Source: Photobacterium rosenbergii
Lineage (GTDB): Bacteria > Pseudomonadota > Gammaproteobacteria > Enterobacterales > Vibrionaceae
Length of the DNA: 64,000 nucleotides
Direction: 5' to 3'
NCBI RefSeq assembly: GCF_003026455.1
Contig: NZ_PYMB01000018.1
Coordinates: 1 to 64,000 of the forward strand
Part shown: one piece after another, positions 1-7,599 of the stretch
Layout: each line of letters starts with the position of its first letter
How positions within the stretch are numbered: the first letter of the stretch is position 1
Program-made: the position numbers and the translations under genes
Notes under the pieces: model-generated
The model's input: only the letters and a program-made list of their open reading frames with translations
The model's database searches: none
What the model was told of the DNA's origin: nothing

Positions 1-96
1 GAGTGTCGCAACTATATCGATGGCTATTACAATATAGTCAGAAGGCATGGGACTAATGGTGGACTGAGTCCCATGATGTACGAACTTGGAAACTAA
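1..96 (+). CDS. IS3-family transposase (OrfB), C-terminal end, cut by window edge
   Basis: An open frame runs from the first base to a TAA at 94-96, giving 31 residues. They carry the C-terminal signature of IS3-family DDE transposases: a YI-x2-YYN stretch, then RRH and GLSP near the end. The rest of the gene would lie left of the window, so I cannot tell whether the element is intact or a remnant. It lies just downstream of truB in the opposite orientation, where Vibrionaceae normally have rpsO. The IS3 subgroup is not assigned. Confidence 0.75.
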   Translation, partial: ECRNYIDGYYNIVRRHGTNGGLSPMMYELGN

Positions 97-122
97 CCCC
101 CGTGTCTACTTTACGGGGGTCA
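96..122 (+). mobile_element. Probable right end of the IS3-family element
   Basis: Directly after the transposase stop, ACCCCCGT (96-103) is mirrored by ACGGGGGT (113-120), and the segment closes with CA at 121-122, the usual terminal dinucleotide of IS3-family elements. The hairpin could also serve as a terminator. The left end is outside the window, so the terminal inverted repeat and target duplication cannot be verified. Confidence 0.5.
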
Positions 123-128
123 TATCAT

Positions 129-257
129 CCTTGGTCCTTGGTCCTTGGTCCTTGGTCCTTGGTCCTTGGTCCTTGGTCCTTGGTCCTTGGTCCTTGGTCC
201 TTGGTCCTTGGTCCTTGGTCCTTGGTCCTTGGTCCTTGGTCCTTGGTCCTTGGTCCT
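129..257 (+). repeat. Tandem array, 18 copies of CCTTGGT
   Basis: Eighteen perfect 7-bp units run from 129 to 254, followed by a partial CCT. A 7-bp unit reads through all three frames as a 7-residue repeat, so the apparent open frames here are an artefact. Perfect identity of the units suggests recent expansion and likely copy-number variation between strains. Confidence 0.97.
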
Positions 258-327
258 GCAGGAGCGTTCACTTATAGTGATACAACGTCAAGTTCTTCGC
301 TCTTGTTCTTTCGCTGTTCCCGCTTTT

Positions 328-395
328 CCTAGGGCCAGTTATTCCTAGGACCCATTATTGCTTTTCCTAGGAACTAGGACCTTCTTTTCCTAGGG
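328..395. repeat. Degenerate CCTAGG block, reverse-complement relatives of the 7-bp array
   Basis: CCTAGG occurs at 328, 344, 366 and 389, with CCTAGGA-ACTAGGA as two adjacent 7-mers at 366-379. The reverse complement of the array unit is CCAAGGA, one base different from CCTAGGA. The block therefore looks like decayed, inverted copies of the array 71 bp upstream. It ends 26 bp before the truB terminator. Confidence 0.7.
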
Positions 396-420
396 CCCGC
401 TATTTCTTAGACCTAAAACA

Positions 421-449
421 AAAATCCCCAGCGCTTGGCCGGGGATTTT
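421..449 (-). terminator. Rho-independent terminator of the truB operon
   Basis: AAAATCCCC (421-429) pairs with GGGGATTTT (441-449). On the minus strand it is followed by TTTTTGTTTT. It lies 14 bp past the truB stop. Confidence 0.85.
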
Positions 450-462
450 AAAGAAGCATCCG

Positions 463-1413
463 TTACTGAGCGGTCTGCTCATTAACCACTACACGCTTTG
501 GCGCTAGCATGCCTTCGCGGTCGATGACACCGACACCGATGAACTCGCGTTCTTCACCGACGGTAATGCGTACCTGTGTACCTTCAGCCGGTACACGGCC
601 TGCATTGACCGGGTTGCCGTTGCGGACAAAGATTGCGATCTGCGGGATGATGTTGACCTCCGGCAGATCCTGTACCGCGGTATCCATTGGCAATAGCAAT
701 GGGTCGAGCAGTTCAGATGGTGCGATATCCTGGCCTTTCGCTTGCTCAAGCAAGGCTTCAAGCTGCTCGATAGTTACCATGCGCTCAACCGGGTAGTTGG
801 AGACACCGGTACGGCGCAGGTAAGTCACGTGGGCACCGCAACCTAGCATCTCGCCCAGATCATCAACGATGGTGCGGATGTAGGTGCCTTTCGACACATG
901 CAGTTCCATTTCCACTTCATTGTTGCTAAAACGCAGCAACTCAACAGAATACACAGTGATCTTGCGTGACTCACGCGGTACTTCAATCCCTTCGCGGGCG
1001 TACTCATAAAGCTTACGGCCCTGGTACTTCAGTGCCGAGTACATCGATGGGATCTGGTCAGTAGTACCACGGAACTTGGCAATACAGCGCTCAAGTTGGC
1101 CGCGGTCAACTTTGACTTCGCGGGTCTGCACCACTTCACCGTCGGAGTCCGAAGTATCGGTACGCTCACCCAGCTTAGCAATCACCCGGTAGCGCTTATC
1201 CGAATCAAGCAGGAACTGGGAGAACTTGGTCGCTTCACCAAAGCAAATCGGCAGCATGCCTGTCGCTAGAGGATCCAAGGCACCGGTATGGCCGGCTTTC
1301 TGGGCAAAGAAGATACGCTTTACTTTCTGTAACGTATCATTCGAGCTGATCCCAGTCGGCTTATCTACCAGGATCACACCATCAATAGGACGGCCCTTAC
1401 GACGACGTGCCAT
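463..1413 (-). CDS. truB: tRNA pseudouridine(55) synthase TruB
   Basis: 316 residues, the usual TruB length. It converts U55 in the T-loop of elongator tRNAs to pseudouridine. The catalytic aspartate lies in the GHTGALDPLATGML motif near residue 48. A C-terminal PUA-type region carries a QVRITVGEE-like strand. The ATG lies 3 bp after the rbfA stop, so the two are translated together as the end of the rimP-nusA-infB-rbfA-truB operon. A strong terminator follows, and the normal next genes rpsO and pnp are not present in the window. Confidence 0.97.
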   Translation of the reverse strand: MARRRKGRPIDGVILVDKPTGISSNDTLQKVKRIFFAQKAGHTGALDPLATGMLPICFGEATKFSQFLLDSDKRYRVIAKLGERTDTSDSDGEVVQTREVKVDRGQLERCIAKFRGTTDQIPSMYSALKYQGRKLYEYAREGIEVPRESRKITVYSVELLRFSNNEVEMELHVSKGTYIRTIVDDLGEMLGCGAHVTYLRRTGVSNYPVERMVTIEQLEALLEQAKGQDIAPSELLDPLLLPMDTAVQDLPEVNIIPQIAIFVRNGNPVNAGRVPAEGTQVRITVGEEREFIGVGVIDREGMLAPKRVVVNEQTAQ

Positions 1414-1416
1414 CGA

Positions 1417-1815
1417 TTACTCCTCGTCTTCTGCCTGTGGCTCATCGCCACGGCGTTCTTCATCTTCGCGTACTGCTTTAGACACTAGAGTCGAGATACG
1501 CATACCTTCGGTTAGTGACTTATCAAAGATGAAGTTTAGCTCAGGAGTAACACGCAGGCGGATCTGCTTGCCCAGTAGTGAGCGGATGTACGGTGCCATC
1601 TCGCGCAGTGCTTCCAGGCTGCCTTCAGGGGTTTGCTCGCCCACAGTCAGGAAGGTCACGTACACTTTGGCGTAACCCATATCGCGGGAAACGTCGACAC
1701 TTGAAATAGTGGTCATGCCAATACGCGAGTCTTTGATCTCACGCTGCAGGATCACGGCCAGCTCCTTCTGAAGCTGCTGCGCAACACGCTGGGTGCGGCT
1801 AAATTCTTTAGACAT
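1417..1815 (-). CDS. rbfA: 30S ribosome-binding factor RbfA
   Basis: 132 residues. A small KH-fold protein that binds the pre-30S subunit during 16S 5'-end maturation and is important for cold adaptation in E. coli. The N-terminus begins SKEFSRTQRVAQQLQKELA, typical of the family, and the C-terminus is acidic (EDEERRGDEPQAEDEE). It lies between infB and truB in the standard order. The 97-bp gap to infB holds a strong UUCG-loop hairpin, which may be an RNA-processing or stability signal. Confidence 0.95.
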   Translation of the reverse strand: MSKEFSRTQRVAQQLQKELAVILQREIKDSRIGMTTISSVDVSRDMGYAKVYVTFLTVGEQTPEGSLEALREMAPYIRSLLGKQIRLRVTPELNFIFDKSLTEGMRISTLVSKAVREDEERRGDEPQAEDEE

Positions 1816-1850
1816 TCATTGCCTCTCTTAGAGAAAGCTCTCTTGAAACA

Positions 1851-1872
1851 ATGGGGAGCCGAAGCTCCCCAT
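1851..1872 (-). other. Intercistronic UUCG hairpin between infB and rbfA
   Basis: A perfect 9-bp stem (ATGGGGAGC/GCTCCCCAT) whose minus-strand loop is TTCG, an extra-stable RNA tetraloop. The sequence after it (TTGTTTC) is only weakly T-rich, so it is more likely a processing or stability element, or a leaky terminator, than a full stop. Confidence 0.65.
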
Positions 1873-1912
1873 GGATTATTTGTATATCTTAGAGCAGGTT
1901 AGACCTTGAATA

Positions 1913-4666
1913 TTAGTCAAGGGTACGCTGAACTTCGATGATTTCGTAAACTTCGATCTGGTCGCCGACACGAACATCGTTGTAGTTCTTAACGCCGATA
2001 CCACACTCGTAGCCGTTCTTAACTTCTTGAACGTCGTCTTTGAAGCGGCGTAGTGACTCAAGCTCACCTTCGTAGATAACAACGTTATCACGCAGTACGC
2101 GGATTGGGTTGTTACGCTTGATGGTACCTTCAGTAACCATACAGCCTGCGATAGCACCGATCTTAGGCGACTTAAATACGTCACGTACTTCAGCCAGACC
2201 AATGATTTCCTGCTTGAATTCAGGAGAAAGCATACCGCCCATCGCTGCTTTAACTTCGTCAATCAGCTGGTAGATGATTGAGTAGTAGCGAAGGTCAAGG
2301 TTCTCAGTCTCAACCGTACGGCGAGCTGATGCATCAGCACGAACGTTGAAGCCAAGGATGATAGCGTTAGAAGCTGCAGCAAGAACCGCGTCAGTTTCAG
2401 TAATACCACCAACACCTGAACCAACGATGTTAACTTTAACTTCTTCAGTTGATAGCTTACGTAGTGAGTCAGCAATCGCTTCAACAGAACCCTGTACGTC
2501 AGCTTTCAGTACCACGTTCAGCTCAGCAACTTCACCGGCAGCCATGTTAGAGAACATGTTTTCCAGTTTCGCTTTCTGCTGGCGAGCCAGTTTAACGTCA
2601 CGGAACTTACCTTGGCGGTAAAGTGCTACTTCACGTGCTTTACGCTCGTCACGAACAACAGTCGCTTCGTCACCTGAAGACGGAACACCAGAAAGACCTA
2701 GGATCTCAACTGGGATAGAAGGACCGGCAGACTCGATTTCTTTACCTACCTCGTCGCGCATTGCACGAACACGGCCATGCTCAAGACCACAAAGAACGAT
2801 ATCGCCCTTACGTAGCGTACCTTCCTGAACAAGAACAGTTGCAACAGGACCACGGCCCTTGTCTAGGCGAGATTCTACAACCACACCTTTCGCCATACCT
2901 TCAGCAACAGCAGTTAGCTCAAGAACTTCTGCTTGTAGAAGGATAGACTCAAGAAGACCGTCGATGTTTGTACCTTGCTTAGCAGAGATATGAACGAAGA
3001 TGTTCTCACCGCCCCACTCTTCAGGGATAACGTCGTACTGAGCAAGCTCGTTCTTAACGTTGTCAGGGTTAGCATCTTCTTTATCGATCTTGTTAACAGC
3101 AACGATTAGAGGTACACCTGCCGCTTTCGCGTGCTGGATTGCCTCAACAGTCTGTGGCATTACGCCATCGTCTGCAGCAACAACAAGAACAACGATATCT
3201 GTTGCTTGAGCACCACGAGCACGCATTGCAGTAAACGCGGCGTGTCCCGGAGTATCAAGGAAGGTGATCATACCGTTGTCAGTTTCAACGTGGTATGCAC
3301 CGATGTGCTGGGTAATACCACCCGCTTCACCCGACGCAACGTGTGCTTTACGGATGTAGTCAAGAGTAGAAGTTTTACCGTGGTCAACGTGACCCATGAT
3401 AGTTACTACCGGCGCACGAGGAACAACCGCTAGGTTTTCGTCACGGTCAGATAGTACCGCTTCTTCCAGCTCGTTCTCTTTACGCAGGATAACTTTGTGG
3501 CCCATTTCTTCTGCTACTAGCGCAGCAGTTTCCTGGTCGATAACCTGGTTGATGGTTGCCATTGCACCCATCTTCATCATCACCTTGATAACTTCAACGC
3601 CTTTAACAGACATCTTGTTAGCAAGTTCAGAAACAACGATAGTCTCACCAATCACAACATCTTGCTTGGCAACTGTCGCTGTTTTGTCGAAACCGTGCTG
3701 CATTGATGTTGGTTTAGCCATCTGCTGCTTGCCGCGGCCACGCTGGTTACGACCACCGCGTGCATTGCGGTCGTCTTGCTTAGCACCCGCTTTTTTCTTC
3801 TTGCGACGGCGACCGCCTTCTTCTTTGCGGTCCTGTTCGTCTTCAGCTGCGCGAGCGTAGCTAGACGTTGTAGTATGGTAGTCTGCTTTATCCATATTAC
3901 CTTTTTCCTGGTCAGGTTTTGACCAGTTCTTTTCATTCATTTCTGCCATTTTGCGTGCCTCTTCTAGCTGACGCTGACTCTCTTCTTCGGCTTTACGCTT
4001 GGCTTCCTCTTCCCGGCGACGTTGTAGCGCCTCAGCTTCTTTTTTAGCCTGTTCGTCAGCGGCGGCGCGTTTAGCTTTTTCTTCAGCCAAACGCTTATCT
4101 TCTGCGTCACGTTTCTGCTTGTCCTCAGCATTACGTTCGGCATTCTGTTCTGCATGTTGCTTAGCTTGTTCTTCAGCTAAACGCTTTTCTTCAGCAGCAC
4201 GCTTAGCAGCTTCTTCCGCCTCGCGTTTTGCCAGCTCTTCTGCTTCACGCTTGGCAGCTTCTTCGGCTGCTCGCTGAGCGGCTTCTTCCGCTTCGCGCTG
4301 GGCTGCATCTTCAGCCTGGCGCTTCGCTTCTTCCGCGGCACGCTGTTCTTCTTCAAGCGCAGAACGCTTTACGTAGGTGCGCTTTTTGCGCACTTCTACC
4401 TGAACACTTTTATTTTTGCCACCTGAGCCCGAAACACTCAGCGTGCTTCGGGTCTTACGTTGCAAAGTAAGGCGTGTAGGAGCCTCGCCAGATGTGCTAT
4501 CGCCACCATGTTCTTTCTTAAGGTGGGCTAATAGACTCTGTTTTTCTTGTTGGCTTACGCTATCTTCAGCTTTCTTGCTGATACCAGCATCGGCAAACTG
4601 TTGAAGCAAACGGTCAATCTGCGTGCCGATTTCCTCGGCAAGTGCTTTAACTGTAACCTCTGACAT
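1913..4666 (-). CDS. infB: Translation initiation factor IF-2
   Basis: 917 residues, slightly longer than E. coli IF2. It is the GTPase that places initiator fMet-tRNA on the 30S subunit and drives subunit joining. An N-terminal IF2N domain is followed by a long charged Ala/Glu/Lys/Arg-rich helical stretch (about 100-240) of EEAAKREAEE-type repeats and a basic linker. The G domain has GHVDHGKTS (G1), DTPGH (G3) and NKID (G4), then IF2 domains II-IV. The ATG is preceded by GGAGGAG. A second IF2N-like module lies before the G domain. It shares an operon with nusA, whose stop is 25 bp upstream. Confidence 0.98.
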   Translation of the reverse strand: MSEVTVKALAEEIGTQIDRLLQQFADAGISKKAEDSVSQQEKQSLLAHLKKEHGGDSTSGEAPTRLTLQRKTRSTLSVSGSGGKNKSVQVEVRKKRTYVKRSALEEEQRAAEEAKRQAEDAAQREAEEAAQRAAEEAAKREAEELAKREAEEAAKRAAEEKRLAEEQAKQHAEQNAERNAEDKQKRDAEDKRLAEEKAKRAAADEQAKKEAEALQRRREEEAKRKAEEESQRQLEEARKMAEMNEKNWSKPDQEKGNMDKADYHTTTSSYARAAEDEQDRKEEGGRRRKKKKAGAKQDDRNARGGRNQRGRGKQQMAKPTSMQHGFDKTATVAKQDVVIGETIVVSELANKMSVKGVEVIKVMMKMGAMATINQVIDQETAALVAEEMGHKVILRKENELEEAVLSDRDENLAVVPRAPVVTIMGHVDHGKTSTLDYIRKAHVASGEAGGITQHIGAYHVETDNGMITFLDTPGHAAFTAMRARGAQATDIVVLVVAADDGVMPQTVEAIQHAKAAGVPLIVAVNKIDKEDANPDNVKNELAQYDVIPEEWGGENIFVHISAKQGTNIDGLLESILLQAEVLELTAVAEGMAKGVVVESRLDKGRGPVATVLVQEGTLRKGDIVLCGLEHGRVRAMRDEVGKEIESAGPSIPVEILGLSGVPSSGDEATVVRDERKAREVALYRQGKFRDVKLARQQKAKLENMFSNMAAGEVAELNVVLKADVQGSVEAIADSLRKLSTEEVKVNIVGSGVGGITETDAVLAAASNAIILGFNVRADASARRTVETENLDLRYYSIIYQLIDEVKAAMGGMLSPEFKQEIIGLAEVRDVFKSPKIGAIAGCMVTEGTIKRNNPIRVLRDNVVIYEGELESLRRFKDDVQEVKNGYECGIGVKNYNDVRVGDQIEVYEIIEVQRTLD

Positions 4667-4691
4667 GCTGCTCCTCCCTTGCGATTAAATT

Positions 4692-6179
4692 TTATGCTTC
4701 GTCACTGAACCAGCAAATGTTACGAGCAGCCATGATTAGCTCGCCCGCTCTTGCTTCGTCGATACCTTCGATGTCAGTTAGATCGTCAGTACCTTGGTCA
4801 GCAAGATCTTCTAGCGTTGCAACGCCTTTAGCGGCCAGTTTGAACGCAAGTTCACGCTCCAAGCCTTCCAGGCCCAGTAGGTCTTCTGCAGGCTCAACAC
4901 CTTCAAAAGATTCTTCCTGAGCAAGGGCTAGCGTGGTAAGCGCTTCTTTCGCACGGTTACGCAGCTCTTCAACAGTGTCTTCATCCAGACCTTCAACGCC
5001 CATCAGCTCGGCTACAGGAACGTAGGCGATTTCTTCTAGCGTCGTGAAGCCTTCTTCAACCAATACAGTGGCGAAGTCTTCGTCGATATCTAGGTGCTTA
5101 GTGAACACTTCGATAGACTCTTGGGCTTCTTCCTGGTGTTTCTTCTGAAGATCTTCAACAGTCATAACGTTCAGTTCCCAGCCAGTTAGCTGAGAGGCTA
5201 GACGTACGTTTTGACCACTACGGCCAATTGCCTGAGCAAGGTTGTCCTTCTCAACAGCAATGTCCATAGTGTGGTTGTCTTCATCAACGATGATAGAGCT
5301 AACTTCTGCCGGTGCCATCGCGTTGATCACGAACTGAGCAGGGTTTTCATCCCACAGTACGATATCGATACGCTCACCGCCTAGCTCGCCTGATACGGCC
5401 TGTACACGTGCACCACGCATACCAACACATGCACCCACAGGGTCGATGCGCTTGTCGTTAGTCTTTACAGCAATCTTGGCACGAGAACCTGGATCACGAG
5501 CAGCACCCATTAGTTCAATCATCTCTTCGCCGATTTCCGGCACTTCGATGCGGAATAGCTCTGATAGCATTTCAGGCTTAGAGCGAGTCATGAACAACTG
5601 GAAACCACGTGCTTCTGGCGCCACTTTGTAAAGTAGGCCACGAACACGGTCACCTGGGCGGAAGTTTTCACGTGGCAACTGGTCGTCACGCTGGATAACA
5701 GCTTCTGCATTGTTACCAAGGTCAATGATAACAGCATCGCGGTTAACTTTCTTTACTACACCGGTGATTAGCTCACCTTCGTTGTCAATAAACTGCTCAA
5801 CGATCTGTGCACGCTCGGCTTCACGAACTTTCTGAACGATAACCTGCTTTGCAGTCTGGGTAGTAATACGGTCAAACGTTACTGATTCGATTTGGTCTTC
5901 AACAAAACCTTCTAGCTCGATGGTTTCATCATCAAACTTGGCCGCTTCCAAAGTGATTTCAAGCGTAGGCTGAGTCACTTCTTCAACTGCCTTCCAACGA
6001 CGGAACGTTTCGAATTCGCCAGTTTTACGGTCGATAGCAACGCGTACATCGATTTCCGCTTCGTATTTTTTCTTTGTCGCTGTTGCCAGTGCGATCTCTA
6101 GTGCTTCAAAGATGCGCTCACGAGGTACAGCTTTTTCGTTGGATACCGCTTCAACGACAGCCAAGATTTCTTTGTTCAT
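4692..6179 (-). CDS. nusA: Transcription termination/antitermination factor NusA
   Basis: 495 residues, the same length as E. coli NusA. It binds RNA polymerase and modulates pausing, intrinsic termination and antitermination. Domains in order are the N-terminal RNAP-binding domain, S1 (about 135-200), KH1 and KH2 (about 230-345; GMRGARVQAV and AIGRSGQNVRLAS motifs), and two acidic C-terminal helix-hairpin repeats with LxxLEGLE-type motifs. It follows rimP by 23 bp. NusA is known to autoregulate this operon in E. coli; no specific site is recognised here. Confidence 0.98.
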   Translation of the reverse strand: MNKEILAVVEAVSNEKAVPRERIFEALEIALATATKKKYEAEIDVRVAIDRKTGEFETFRRWKAVEEVTQPTLEITLEAAKFDDETIELEGFVEDQIESVTFDRITTQTAKQVIVQKVREAERAQIVEQFIDNEGELITGVVKKVNRDAVIIDLGNNAEAVIQRDDQLPRENFRPGDRVRGLLYKVAPEARGFQLFMTRSKPEMLSELFRIEVPEIGEEMIELMGAARDPGSRAKIAVKTNDKRIDPVGACVGMRGARVQAVSGELGGERIDIVLWDENPAQFVINAMAPAEVSSIIVDEDNHTMDIAVEKDNLAQAIGRSGQNVRLASQLTGWELNVMTVEDLQKKHQEEAQESIEVFTKHLDIDEDFATVLVEEGFTTLEEIAYVPVAELMGVEGLDEDTVEELRNRAKEALTTLALAQEESFEGVEPAEDLLGLEGLERELAFKLAAKGVATLEDLADQGTDDLTDIEGIDEARAGELIMAARNICWFSDEA

Positions 6180-6202
6180 TTCTAATGCCCCAATTTTAGC
6201 GG

Positions 6203-6658
6203 TTAGAATTTTGGAACCAGGTTGGCCTTGGAAATATTGCTCAGTGCAAATGTTTCTTCATTGCCATCAACATTTAATGTGACAAGCTCGCCTTCAACTG
6301 CAACGATGTCACCTTTCCACTTACGACGGTTGCCCATCGCCATTTTCAACACCAGGCTGACCTCGTGGCCAATAAACTGCTGGTAATGTGCGGCTTTAAA
6401 TAGCGGCCTTTCAAGACCCGGGGAAGAGACCTCCAGGTTATAGGCAACAGTGATAGGATCTTCAACGTCCATCACCGCGCTTACCTGGCGGCTAACTTCG
6501 GCACAATCGTCAACGGTAATGCCGTTTTCGTGATCGATAAATACACGCAGCGTCGAATGTTCGCCTGCACGAATAAATTCCAGACCGACAAGTTCATAGC
6601 CTGTCGCCGTTACTGGCGCTTCAAGCAGTTCGGTCAATTGCATCTCTAAAGCTGTCAA
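6203..6658 (-). CDS. rimP: Ribosome maturation factor RimP
   Basis: 151 residues. Needed for 30S subunit maturation; it binds S12 and assists late assembly. The family core VDDCAEVSRQVSAV and YNLEVSSPGLERPL are present. I take the TTG at 6658 as start, because it aligns with the E. coli N-terminus and has a GGGGGG Shine-Dalgarno five bases upstream; the internal ATG at codon 6 is the alternative. It is the first protein gene of the nusA operon, preceded by two terminator-like hairpins and tRNA-fMet. Confidence 0.93.
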   Translation of the reverse strand: MTALEMQLTELLEAPVTATGYELVGLEFIRAGEHSTLRVFIDHENGITVDDCAEVSRQVSAVMDVEDPITVAYNLEVSSPGLERPLFKAAHYQQFIGHEVSLVLKMAMGNRRKWKGDIVAVEGELVTLNVDGNEETFALSNISKANLVPKF

Positions 6659-6682
6659 AACAACCCCCCGGAAACAAAAAAA

Positions 6683-6696
6683 GGGCTATAAAGCCC
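6683..6696 (-). terminator. Second terminator-like hairpin upstream of rimP
   Basis: A short 5-bp stem, GGGCT/AGCCC, followed on the minus strand by seven T residues. It lies only about 25 bp before the rimP start, so it could attenuate read-through from the tRNA genes. Confidence 0.5.
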
Positions 6697-6732
6697 AGTA
6701 GATACCTGAATGGTCATGTTTCAGATAATAAA

Positions 6733-6753
6733 AAACCCCGAATTACGGGGTTT
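6733..6753 (-). terminator. Terminator after tRNA-fMet
   Basis: AAACCCCG (6733-6740) pairs with CGGGGTTT (6746-6753). On the minus strand this is followed by TTTTTATTAT. It ends the secG-tRNA-Leu-tRNA-fMet unit, or partly blocks transcription into rimP. Confidence 0.8.
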
Positions 6754-6835
6754 AATATCACTGGACCCTGATACCACAGCATATCGCTGTGATAGAAAAA
6801 ACAACCTTACTAAGAATAGCTGTTTTTTCGGAAAG

Positions 6836-6912
<77 letters not shown>

Positions 6913-6969
6913 TCCGTAATCTGACGGCGATTATATCGCCCAGACTTCACTCTTTCAAGCGAGTAATAA

Positions 6970-7054
6970 TGGTGCCGAGAAGGGGACTTGAACCCCTACA
7001 CCTTGCGGCACTAGCACCTCATGCTAGCGTGTCTACCAATTTCACCATCTCGGC
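6970..7054 (-). tRNA. leuU: tRNA-Leu (anticodon GAG)
   Basis: 85 nt with encoded CCA and a long variable arm, as expected for tRNA-Leu. The anticodon loop ATGAGGT, on stem CTAGC/GCTAG, gives anticodon GAG. It lies 12 bp after the secG stop, as leuU does in E. coli, so it is probably cotranscribed with secG. Confidence 0.95.
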
Positions 7055-7066
7055 TAAATTCTTTAT

Positions 7067-7402
7067 TTACTCAGGAATGTCACTATTTACAGGTGCATTC
7101 TGAGTAGGCTCAACAACAACTTGTTCAGTTGCCGGAGCGCTTAGGTTTTCCCAACCACTGGTTTCGCCTGCTTTTTTAGCGCTCATGTTGCCAAGCACCA
7201 AGCTGATAACGAAAAAGATGGTCGCAAAAACTGCAGTCATTCGGGTCAGGAAGTTTCCAGAGCCGCTCGCGCCAAACAGGGTTCCTGATGCGCCAGCCCC
7301 AAATGAGGCTCCCATATCTGCGCCTTTACCTTGTTGAACCAAAACTAGGCCAATAACACCAAGCGCAGCCAACAGATAAATCACAAGTAGAATTTCGTAC
7401 AT
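7067..7402 (-). CDS. secG: Protein-export membrane protein SecG
   Basis: 111 residues. An auxiliary subunit of the SecYEG translocon in the inner membrane. Two transmembrane helices (about 2-20 and 52-70) flank the conserved cytoplasmic segment QQGKGADMGASFGAGASGTLFG. The start is the ATG at 7402 (MYEILL, as in E. coli), with AGGTGG five bases upstream, rather than a GTG three codons earlier. The C-terminus is an acidic, proline-containing tail. It lies directly upstream of tRNA-Leu. Confidence 0.95.
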   Translation of the reverse strand: MYEILLVIYLLAALGVIGLVLVQQGKGADMGASFGAGASGTLFGASGSGNFLTRMTAVFATIFFVISLVLGNMSAKKAGETSGWENLSAPATEQVVVEPTQNAPVNSDIPE

Positions 7403-7599
7403 GGGTTCCACCTATGGTTAAATTGTTGTGCCGGCTTTGCTTCAGCAGTGCCAGCGCACCCCTTCCATTAGGAGCGGAATGAATACTAGCGAAAGCCATC
7501 TTCACTGACAAGTAAAATTTCCTCGAAAACTCTGTTTCTTGAATTACTTGTCGAAGATTTAGGCAAAACCGACACCAGTCAGTCGAAATCAGGACAAAA

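Noticed and set aside
86..348. Three overlapping plus-strand open frames encoding a 7-residue repeat (LVLGPWS type)
   Set aside because: They are produced by translating the 7-bp tandem array in each frame; there is no ribosome site and no homology.
3964..4470. Several open frames antisense to the charged repeat region of infB
   Set aside because: They are shadows of the biased Ala/Glu/Lys codons of IF2; nothing supports expression.
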